Positions 17,055 to 25,757 of a DNA stretch of 64,000 nt are shown piece after piece. Every line of letters begins with the position of its first letter. Positions within the stretch are counted from its first letter, which is position 1. The notes under the pieces are model-generated. The model was not told the DNA's origin, did no database searches, and saw nothing but the letters and a program-made list of their open reading frames with translations. The translations under genes were made by a program, and so were the position numbers. The DNA is taken from positions 62,001 through 126,000 of the forward strand of contig CAWJAF010000009.1 in the NCBI GenBank assembly GCA_963840785.1, read 5' to 3'. This stretch comes from JALYOK01 sp963840785. Lineage in GTDB: Bacteria; Pseudomonadota; Gammaproteobacteria; Burkholderiales; JALYOK01.

Positions 17055-18281
17055 ATGAAGTTACGCACTGACGCTTATGTTTTTTTTACGACTCAGCTTT
17101 TATCTCAAAAAAGCCTAGCCTCACAAAATCACCTCGGCTCGACCACGGTCGTCACCAGCAGCGCCGGTGGCGTATTGGAGTGCTATAGCTACGATGCCTT
17201 CGGTAAAACTCGTAATCTGAATGGCAGCGATATTGCTGCCGGCACCACCATGCCGACGCCGAACATGCGCCGTGGCTTTACCGGCCATGAAATGCTGCCG
17301 GAGTTTGGTGGCGGCTTAATTCACATGGCCCAAGGCCAGCCACTGAACGGCCGCATTTACGATCCTAATCTTGGGCGATTTATGACGCCCGATCCGCATA
17401 TACAAATGGCGGATTACACACAGAGCTACAACCGCTATTCTTACATTCTGAACAATCCGCTCGGCGGCACCGATCCGAGTGGGTTCTTTAGTCTATTCGA
17501 TCCCCTTGGCATCCTTCCGGGTGGTGGCGGATGGTTTAATCCGGGCAGCAGTCAATATCAAAGTTTGTCCGGTGCCATGATCGGCTTGGCCAAGAACCCG
17601 TTTGATAACTTCAATATTTATGCACTAGAGCGCGCGCTGCCCGGCCGCGCCACCATGGACAATTTCATGCTCAGCCACGAATGGGCCATGGATTTGGGGC
17701 ATGCGGCATTGGCCTTTGCTTCGGCATTCTGTTACGCCGGCGCAGCGGCGTGTTATGCGGCGATGGAGGCGCATGTCGCGGGGTACACGACTTGGCTGGC
17801 CGGCGGTAGTCATGAGGATGCCTTTGGCAATATGATCCAGGCTGGGGCGATCGCGTTTGTTTCTGCGGCGGGGAACCAAGCGATAGGCCAAACTTTCAAC
17901 ATCAACGGCGTAGGTGTATCCAACGGTACCCGCATCGGCAACGTGCTGGCGCATGCGGCGTTTGGCTGCGCGATGGCCGAAGCGGGCGGTGGGAAATGTG
18001 GTGCGGGTGCGTTGTCTGCGGCGATTACCGCAGGGATCGATCAAATCAAGGTCGATAGCTTTGGCGGTGGCATGGCCATGGCGATGGTGGCCGGTTGTGC
18101 GGGGTCGGCGGCGGGTGGGGGAAGTTGTAGTCGTGGGGCGGCTACTTCGGCTTTGATTTATTTGTACAATCGCAAAAGGGGTGGGGAACTTACCCTATCA
18201 ACGATCGCCACTCGAGAACGTTTATCCGCTAGAGGAAGTACTTCTCGGTGGCGCTGTTATTTCGAAGGCAACTGCGTTTAG
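17055..18281 (+). pseudogene. RHS tip fragment (5'-truncated RHS core plus C-terminal domain)
   Basis: The 408-codon frame keeps only the end of an RHS/YD-repeat polymorphic toxin. It has NHLGSTTVVTSSAGGVLECY, YDAFGK, GFTGHEMLPEFGGGLIHM, then the core signature GRIYDPNLGRFMTPDP and NNPLGGTDPSGF. After the core comes a roughly 260-residue Ala/Gly-rich hydrophobic region (about codons 165-370), like the pre-toxin membrane segments of such proteins. The thousands of bases of YD repeats normally upstream are missing. The first 15 codons do not look like RHS. The last ~30 codons (from KRGGELTLS) lack a recognisable toxin. I judge it an orphan tip, probably inactive. Confidence 0.75.
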
Positions 18282-19206
18282 GATCATGATTATTGGGGAT
18301 CACTAATTCTGATTGGAACAGAAACAATTGGTTGCGTTACAAATGCCACTAGCAAAGTATTGAACGTGGAATTAAGTGGCGGAATATTGAAGCTAGGCGA
18401 GCGATTGTAGCACCTTGCCTAAAATCGGCGATGTTCGATCATCAGCTGATGTTTAGCACGAATTGTCGATGAATTACCCAACAATGCAACAGGATCTATA
18501 AGAATGTTTTCCATAGACGGGACCACCGACGGTATCTGAGATCATTAGTCCAAACTCGCTTACAATTAAAATTCGGTTTTAAATTTCACAAAGACAGATT
18601 AGTCTCCTATGAAAATCACGACGGCTGAATTTGAAAATCTCTACGGAAGTCTATTTTCGTCAATTTTTATTCAAAACGAAAATGTGAATCGGCAGCGATG
18701 GGAATTTGTTAAAAAGAAAAGGTGTATTTATGTTGTACGCTGGTTCAATTAATTTTCTCTGCGCGAAAAGCATTGGATTGATGCACTCACAGGGCTCGGA
18801 AGAGTAAGCCAGTTAGATAGCGTTGTCCTAACAACAGTGGAATTCATACCTCAGACATTATCGAGGTTTTGACTTGGGATGAATTTGCTTTAGGAAGCGG
18901 TTATATGAAAGTAACATTGTCGCGTTTATACGGCTTATTCGATACCTCAGCGCGTTGGGGTGCGCTCTACGGCAAATGCAGATGAGGTAGCGTAGTCGGC
19001 GGAGATGACGATAATCATGAAATGTTATTTTTCATCGATTGGGGCGTGTCAGATCAATAAAAGCGGAATTTTTAAGCCTCGCTCCCGACGTTTTACTAAG
19101 TAAAGAACAAATAGATAAGTATTTTTCCGTGGTCGGATGGGATCAACCCATATAATCGCGGATACCGAATCTCAGGTGGCAACATTCTGCGTCCAGCTCG
19201 TAGCAA
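18282..19206. other. Decayed region downstream of the RHS tip
   Basis: About 0.9 kb of AT-richer sequence with stops in every frame. It holds one short open frame (18609-18752) and other short coding-like scraps on the plus strand (for example around 18870-18960, where ILEVLTWDEFALGSGYM-like residues can be read with frame changes). This is where the immunity gene of an RHS tip normally sits, so the best reading is a decayed immunity or accessory gene. That is an inference, not a match. Confidence 0.45.
18609..18752 (+). pseudogene. Short open frame, possible remnant of an immunity gene
   Basis: 47 codons opening KITTAEFENLYGSLFSSIF and ending YVVRWFN before TAA. The protein is acidic at the start and basic later. 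It follows the RHS tip by about 330 bases, the position of an immunity gene, and coding-like sequence continues beyond the stop in other frames. I do not recognise a family. Confidence 0.3.
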
Positions 19207-19353
19207 GTGTTGCGCGATCCGCGGATGTTGGCGGATAAAGAATATCTTAGCGACATTAAAGCCCGTCGATCGCGATCACTTTAAAGCAGGAATGGGGTGT
19301 AGTGCGATTAACAACGCCGATCAAATTATCGGCGTGCGAAGTTTGTCGAACAG
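19207..19353 (+). pseudogene. Decayed third copy of the pseudopilin-like gene
   Basis: Bases from TGCGCGATCCGCGGATGTTG onward match the middle of the two intact copies (the MRDPRMLADKGYLATLP and EWGVV region) but with small insertions and substitutions that break the frame. It stops near GTTTGTCGAACAGG. Resembling copy 1 at CACTTTAAAGCAGGAATGGG suggests it derives from that copy. The unit has therefore been amplified at least twice. Confidence 0.75.
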
Positions 19354-19355
19354 GC

Positions 19356-19434
19356 GTAGGGTGCGCAACGCGCACGCGGATTCGAACGTGCTTGTCGACC
19401 AACCGATGATCGTCGTGCGCGGTGCGCACTCTAC
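19356..19434. repeat. Short inverted-repeat element (MITE-like)
   Basis: GTAGGGTGCGCA (19356-19367) faces TGCGCACTCTAC (19423-19434), with 11 of 12 bases complementary and about 55 bases between. No coding capacity is seen. It lies directly between the decayed third pseudopilin copy and the leader of copy 2, where it may mark a past insertion. Confidence 0.45.
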
Positions 19435-19585
19435 CGAAAACTGGATTAGGCGTGACAAACCAGATTGCTTTGTCAGGCGGTGTTTTTCTCGCAATGACAG
19501 TGCCTAAAGAGCCGCATGGATAGTGCCTCACAGCCCGATGCCCTTTGAATCATCGAACAAAACTCAAATTCAAAACATGCAACCA

Positions 19586-20053
19586 ATGAAAACCACAGCA
19601 GCGTCAAAATCGAATCAAGCAATGAAATCCGAACGGGTAATTCATCGCGGCTGGATCGCGTTGCTTGTTGTGGCATTCGCGATCGCACTGCTGCTTGGCA
19701 CATCGGGTTTTCAAACGTATTGGAGCAAGGAACGTCGCCTGATTGCGGCGGGCAATGAAATCGTCGCCGCACTGAAAGCCTATCGCGATGCCTCGCCGGG
19801 CACGGCTAAGGAATTTCCCAACCAACTTGCCGATCTAATGCGCGATCCGCGGATGTTGGCGGATAAAGGATATCTTGCGACGTTGCCCGTCGATCCGATC
19901 GCGCAGAAGCAGGAATGGGGCGCGGTGCGCAACAAGAACAACCAAGTCATCGGCGTGCATAGTTTATCGAACGACTCACCGACATTATTCGCGACATTCG
20001 TTTCGCTGCGAGGCGGTGAGAAATATTCGGGCTGGACGTTTGCGGCGGAGTGA
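19586..20053 (+). CDS. Pseudopilin-like GspG-type protein, copy 2
   Basis: 155 residues, the same length as copy 1. It has the helix IALLVVAFAIALLLGTSGF, the spine ERRLIAAGNEIVAALKAYRDASP and the same GspG-like C-terminus (MRDPRMLADKGYLATLPVDPI, EWGAVRNKNNQVIGVHS). Differences from copy 1 are concentrated in the first half; the last ~65 codons are almost identical. The start is set by alignment with copy 1; an in-frame ATG at 19577 is also possible. The predicted topology is a single inner-membrane helix with a periplasmic domain. Function is unproven. Confidence 0.65.
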   Translation: MKTTAASKSNQAMKSERVIHRGWIALLVVAFAIALLLGTSGFQTYWSKERRLIAAGNEIVAALKAYRDASPGTAKEFPNQLADLMRDPRMLADKGYLATLPVDPIAQKQEWGAVRNKNNQVIGVHSLSNDSPTLFATFVSLRGGEKYSGWTFAAE

Positions 20054-20122
20054 CTATGAAGGCACGAATTCAATAGTCGTCAACCGCTGACTATAAATTG
20101 ATCAACCCGCGACAGTCAGTCG
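19838..20122 (+). repeat. 285-bp direct repeat, right copy
   Basis: Gap-free partner of 16115-16399. The shared sequence ends at GACAGTCAGTCG, after which the two flanks differ completely (TGCGAAATG versus CCGCGAGCC). The sharp end marks a recombination or duplication border. The two copies are 3723 bases apart. Confidence 0.9.
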
Positions 20123-20297
20123 CCGCGAGCCGCTGCCGGCGTGTCAAGGTGTCGGGATAATGACGTACCAGCAAAACTAACATGGCGGCCTGTTCATTCG
20201 GTCGGCTGCGGCCCTGTTCCCAATTCTCTAAAGCAAGGCAGTGATCTTCGCGGGAATGACGGCGCAACGGTGTAGGTTTTAAATCCCATATGCTCAC
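20091..20297 (-). pseudogene. Remnant of a HigA-like (XRE-type) antitoxin
   Basis: The readable part LALENWEQGRSRPNEQAAMLVLLVRHYPDTL is the C-terminal half of a small helix-turn-helix antitoxin or regulator of the HigA/MqsA-like kind (WExGxxxPxxxA, then xxPxxL). The N-terminal helices are missing. In their place the frame runs through a fragment of the CATTCCCGCG repeat, so the gene was probably cut by that repeat. No partner toxin is nearby. It lies just downstream of the nitrilase gene and overlaps the end of the direct repeat. Confidence 0.55.
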
Positions 20298-20313
20298 TCC
20301 TAAATCCTAGACC

Positions 20314-21183
20314 TTAAACGCGATGAATCGTTCTATGCTCAAGCGCAGGCAGACTCTTGCGCAAGTTGCCTTGGTAAGTCGGATTCATGCCGGCAATGAC
20401 AATTCCCGAGCCGCGCGACAGGCGATCGAGCACCACACCCCACGGATCGACGATCATGGAATCACCGTGAGTTTCGCGACCGGAGCGGTGATAGCCGCCT
20501 TGCGCAGGCGCGATGACGTAAGCCATGTTTTCGATGGCGCGGGCGCGGATTAATGCTTCCCAATGAGCGCGCCCGGTAGTTTCAGTAAACGCGGATGGAA
20601 TGGCGATTAGGTCGACCTCCTTCATCGCGCGATACAATTCGGGGAAGCGCAAGTCATAGCAAATCGATAGGCCTAGTTTGCCAAACGGCGTATCGACCAC
20701 GACGATTTTATCGCCGGCCTCGATGGTTTTGGATTCGTTGAATTTTTCTTGGCCCATATCGAGCCCAAACAAATGAATTTTGTCGTAGCGCGCGACACAT
20801 TTGCCTTTGTCATCGTACAGCAATGAAGTGTTGCGAACTTTATCGGGAACGCTCGCCTCGATTGGAATCGAACCGCCGATGATCCACATCTTGTGGCGCT
20901 TCGCGGTGCTACTTAAAAAATCTTGAATCGGGCCATTGCCAGGTTTTTCGCGTGCGGCGACTTTGTCCGTATCTTTCAATCCCATCAATGCCCAATGTTC
21001 CGGCAGCGCGGCCAGGCTCGCGCCATGGATGGCCGCCATTTCGATTAGGCGTTCGGCTTCCGCCAAATTCCCCTCGACCGATGGCCCCGAGGCCATTTGC
21101 AGCGCGGCGATGCGGTAGATGCCGCGAATGGGTTTGGCTTTGCCGAAGCCGGCGTCTTTGCTGGTGGGTCTCTTTGAGGACAT
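20314..21183 (-). CDS. Carbon-nitrogen hydrolase (nitrilase family, Nit-like)
   Basis: 289-residue cytoplasmic amidase of the nitrilase superfamily. The catalytic triad is visible: Glu in AALPEHW, Lys in RYDKIHLFG and Cys in LSICYDLRFPEL. The close resemblance to the Nit1/YbeM branch suggests a deaminated-glutathione amidase (metabolite repair) role, which is inferred. It starts 10 bases after the yhdP stop, in the usual yhdP-nit-tldD order. tldD, however, is displaced by the accessory island. Confidence 0.88.
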   Translation of the reverse strand: MSSKRPTSKDAGFGKAKPIRGIYRIAALQMASGPSVEGNLAEAERLIEMAAIHGASLAALPEHWALMGLKDTDKVAAREKPGNGPIQDFLSSTAKRHKMWIIGGSIPIEASVPDKVRNTSLLYDDKGKCVARYDKIHLFGLDMGQEKFNESKTIEAGDKIVVVDTPFGKLGLSICYDLRFPELYRAMKEVDLIAIPSAFTETTGRAHWEALIRARAIENMAYVIAPAQGGYHRSGRETHGDSMIVDPWGVVLDRLSRGSGIVIAGMNPTYQGNLRKSLPALEHRTIHRV

Positions 21184-21193
21184 AGGTTTCTCG

Positions 21194-24100
21194 CTATCTG
21201 CGAATGGTTTTTTTCTGGGGTTGTGGCGTTGTAATTTTTGTGACTACGGGATCTTCCCATTGGCCTGTCACGGTATATTCATAGGCGAAAATTTTGTCGA
21301 AAGGATTCTGCAGGATTTTTTGCAAAATGTAAGCCCCCACGCCGACGATCGGCCCGCCGGCAATGCCGCCAGCGATAGCGATCGTTTCCGCCAAACTGGG
21401 TATCACTCTCACTTTGAGGTTTTGCGTTTCGGTACGCGCGTCCGCAGTGCCTTGCATGATCACACCGGCGGCGGAGCCGCGCATAAAAAAATCATCCGTC
21501 TTCAATTCGCCGAAGTCCATTTTTACTGTCGCAGATATGTCGTCGAACGCAAAGCCATCACTGAAAATATCTCGAAAATCGAGAGTGATCCGTTTCGGTA
21601 ATGATTGCAAGCTGATTAAGCCCAGCAGCTTGCCGACGCCGGGTTCTGCCTTGAGAAATTGCCCGGATTTTGCGATAACGCTAAAGTTGCCGCTTAACGT
21701 CGGCGGATCGAGGGCATAAGGATCGCCGATCCAAGACACCTGCCCATTGATTTCCGCGTTGCCGCGCTTGACGGTGCCAGGGTAGCCGACATTGCCAAGA
21801 AACTGGCCGAGGTCGCTTACCCGCAGATTAACGTTCATGGAGGTTTGCGGTCGATCGAGCCAACCTTGCCAGACACCATCAGCACTGAATACCCCGGCGG
21901 GACTGGATAATCGCACGCGCTCGATGCGCCAATCTTGGCCTTCTTGTTTCGCCAGCAGCTCCAAGCGGCCCAGCTTGCGCTTGCCGATTTCAAACGAATC
22001 GGCGGCGATATCCATGGACGGTAAACGTCCGGAATTGCCCGGTGCTGGACGAGCGGACGTGTTCCCCGGTACGCTGGGATTGGCCGCAGGTAAATGCAAT
22101 TGACTAAAGCGCGCCGAAACAAAACCCGCTCCCTCAGGCTGCCACAGCGCATTGCCGCGAACGTCGTTGCCATCGACACCGATCAGCCATTGGGTTTTTC
22201 CCTGCTCTGCCTTGATTTGAAAATTAGCGAAGCGACGATCGAACAGCGTCATATTCGCCGCGGTGATGTCGATACCTCCAATTGCGATCGCAGCGGGCGC
22301 ATCGTTTTTCGTACTGGCGGCACCAGCCGTGCCTTTGAAGAGGTTGCGCCAGCCATCGGCATCTAGATTGTCGATCTTGCCGCTTAGCCAAAGGCCCGCA
22401 CGCGCGGGATCGACCGACGCCTGATTGAATGTGATTTCGCCCTGCGGAACGTCGCGCTTGCCATACCCGGTTTCACGCAACACCAATTGCGCTTTAATCT
22501 GATCGCCGAGCTTGATGCGCCACAATTCTTGCTTCGCATCGCGTTGCAAAATATCAATGTGGGAGGGCCACGACTCGCCGGCGGTTTTCGCCATGGGCCG
22601 AGGTAACTTCGAGGCCAGGCCGCGTAGATCCGAATCCAATTTTCCCGAATACTTTGCGCCGCGAACTTCGAACGCACCCGTCCATGGGCTGGCGCCGGAA
22701 AGTGAATCGACCCATGACTGTGGCCAAATTTGCTTGATCATCTTTGGCGTCGCGCTACCGCTGGCGCGAATGTCCCAGGCTTCATTGCCGCGGTTAATCA
22801 CGTCAACATCGACGGGTTCGCCATAGAGTTTGCCGATGGCGGTAATGCCGATCTCATTTTTGTTGTCTTTGATTTTGATCTTGGTTCTCCATTCGGTTGT
22901 CTTGGAAAAATCTTTCAAAATCGCCAGTCGTAATTCTTTTTCAACCGCGGCCGTTTCAATCATACCGCCGCCTTCGATACTTGTTGTGCCGTCGGCCGAT
23001 CGTTGCGATATCGAACTGGGCTGCTGTGCCAAGTACGTTTGTTTTGGCGATTGCCTTGAGTTGCGCGCCCTTATCGCGAACCAAAACTGTACCGTTCCAG
23101 CCAGCGTCGCTGCTGACATACTTCATGGCGCCCGAATCAAAATTCTGCCGCATGCCAGCAAGCGTCGCGGTGCCATTGCCGACGAGACGAATCGCCCCAT
23201 CTTTATCGTTGCTGATATTGAATGTGGCCGGGCCGCCAAGTAATGTCCCTTTTGCACCAATCTTGATATTGGTTTCGCCGCGGTGAACTTGAATGATGCC
23301 AGACCAATCGCCGGCGCCGCTGAAGTACTTAATGGCCGGGCTTTCGTATTGTTTGTACACTCCCTGAGCAGTGGCTTTTCCGCTGGTATTAATGGTCAAT
23401 CGGTAATTTTTATCGGTAGAAAAACTCGCCTGGGCCGGCCCTCCTAGGGTTTCGCCACGCAACTGCTTTGCTTCGATGCCACGTTCTGAAAACAACAGGC
23501 GCCCGCTTATCTTATCGAGATCGGGGATCGCCTCTTGCTGATCTGTGACTTTGCCGTTGAGGAATTCCCAGTCGCCGGTTATACGCGTTTGCTCAAGGCG
23601 CGCTAAGGGCATCACTAGGATGAGATCGAGCTTACTATTGCCGCTTCCCGAAAAGCGATCTGTCGCGTGATTGATAAATTCTTTGACGTGACTTTCGTTG
23701 ATAAAGCGCAGCCCATCTTGCACATTACTGTCGGCGCGTAGTTCAAGATTGACAACGGGATCGTGATGGGCCAAATCAGCGATACGAATTCGCGCGGCAT
23801 TAATGTTGCTCTGAAACACGCGGCCTTTTTGCCCGATCACGTCCATGGTGATGCCGCGAAAAATGAGTCTAGCCGAAATATCTTCGACGCTCGGCCAGTC
23901 TGGCACGTAGCGCACCACGCCATCGTGTGCATCGGCGATGACTTCGAATACCCCGCCTTTGTTATCAGGAAAGGGAAAATCAAACAAATTTCCTTTGAGT
24001 TGAAATGATCCGCTTTCGGATTTGCCGGCGAGCAACGACGTTTTCACCCACTGACGAACCGCATCCGGCACAATTCGAGGCACGTAGCGCCAGATACCTC

Positions 24101-25655
24101 GGGCATCACCGCGCAACAATTGGCCCTTGATGTCGGCCCAGCCCGGCGTACCGGCGACGGACTTGTACAGGCCACTCGCGGCTATCGCGCCATCCTGATT
24201 GGCAAACGCGAAATTGTCGAACTTGACGTCGACGCCATCTTTGGTGGTTTTCCAACTGGCCTGACTGGTTAAGGTATCAAATTTCAGATCTTCGACGAAT
24301 ATCGTCGGGGCCTTGACGACTAACCCTTTGCTATTCAATGCAATGCCGCCACCGCGCTGATTAGCGTCGATGCTGCCGCTCAGGCCAGTAAATCCCGGAA
24401 CCGAATTGTGTGGTGCGGCCGCGAGATTTTGAAATTGGCCTTTCAATTGATATTCACCGATTCCCGTTGCCGTTCTTGTCCAGCCGATTATGAAATTGTT
24501 CAATTGACCTGATGGCGCGAAATTGCGCAACTGTTCGCGGGTATCCGGCGGCAGCGGCACACTTCGCAGCACGACAAGTAATCCGGTCAATTCGATTTGT
24601 TTGGTTGTGATTTCACCATGCTCGGGGCGCTTTTCGTCGCCGGGATCGAACACAATTTTGGCATCGCCGGGCCGCCACGATGTTGGGCTGTCACCCAACT
24701 TTACAGCAAGGTTGTTGGTAGTGGCTTCGAAACCGGGCGCAAGGTGCTTAACGCCAATTTTGCCGGTAACTTCCGCGAGCTCTAACGGCGCGACACTCGA
24801 ATTAAATTGCGCTTGAACATTTTTTAGATCGAGATCCGTGGTAACGCTAAGGTGACCCCGCCCGTCACCGCTGAATGTCAGCTTAACACCGCCAGCGCCG
24901 CGCCGCAGTTCCTCCGGAACGGGGAGGAAGCGGCGTAAAATGGCCAAATCGATATTTTGTAAGTGAGTTTGAATTTCCCCACTCCAGTTGCGTAGCTGCG
25001 AAAAAGAGCTGCCGCGAACATTGCCGGTAACGGCAAGCGGACTGGCAATTCCAATGGGTGGTTTTGCGCCCAATCCAAAGTTATGTTGCTGACCGCGATT
25101 TTCAAGGAGAAAGCCAATTTCCGTTAATACCAAGACTTCGTCGTTAACTTTGGCATCCTGCCATGACAACGTTGCGTCTTTGATCACCACGCTACGTTGT
25201 TTTAAAAGCCAATCGGCGAGCCCGGTATCTTCCGTCGGATCGCCTTTTGGAAGCTCAATGTTGGCCAAAAATAGTTTGCCGGCTTTATCACGGCGCATTG
25301 CCAGCGTAGGATGATCGATCTCAAGCCGGAAAAATTCGATAGAGCCAAAAAGTAATGACCACCAAGATAAAACGCCGTATATTCGATCGAGTTTGACTGC
25401 CGGATGTTGTTTATGATCAAAGACGGTTAGGGATTTGAACTCGAGCGCGGGACGCAAGCCTTCCCAGCTCCCTTGGACGGCTTCGATCGTAATAGGTGTA
25501 CCGGCAGTGTTCGAAATGAGGGCTGCGATTTTGTCGCGATACTCGCTGGCGTGTGGAACGTACCAGTAACGCAGCGCCAAGCCGACCGCCAACAGGCCGA
25601 CTACGACGAGGATAATTAGCGACAATGCGACACGCCAGGCAAAACGGCGGTTCAA
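21194..25655 (-). CDS. yhdP: YhdP/AsmA-like envelope protein, single frame change near 23001
   Basis: Very large inner-membrane-anchored, periplasm-spanning protein of the AsmA-like group (YhdP/TIGR02099). These proteins carry phospholipid towards the outer membrane. The N-terminus has a helix (VALSLIILVVVGLLAVGLALRYW), then SNTAGTPITIEAVQGSWEGLRP; the repeated beta-taco body runs to VGVGAYILQKILQNPFDKIF. About 1,485 residues are encoded in two frames joined near 23001. Upstream ends ...GTAAQFDIAT and downstream continues SADGTTSIEGGG if one base is skipped. The start is TTG 25655; the nearby ATG at 25672 stops after six codons. It is divergent from glnE. Confidence 0.85.
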
Positions 25656-25757
25656 ACCAGAGATACTTTCATGACAGATTTTGTAAAATGATAACAGGTT
25701 ATGTCCACTCTACAGTTAACGATCTCACTATGATTTGGACAACGCTGTCTTCTCACA
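25656..25757. promoter_or_regulatory. Divergent yhdP/glnE promoter region
   Basis: About 100 bases between two divergent starts. AT-rich stretches (TTTTGTAAAATGATAACAGG and CTCACTATGATTTGGACAAC) could supply promoter elements for both directions. I cannot assign -35/-10 boxes with confidence. Confidence 0.35.

Noticed and set aside
17055..18281. RHS frame as a complete functional toxin gene
   Set aside because: It lacks the YD-repeat shell and signal, begins with non-RHS codons and has no intact immunity gene, so it is treated as a fragment.
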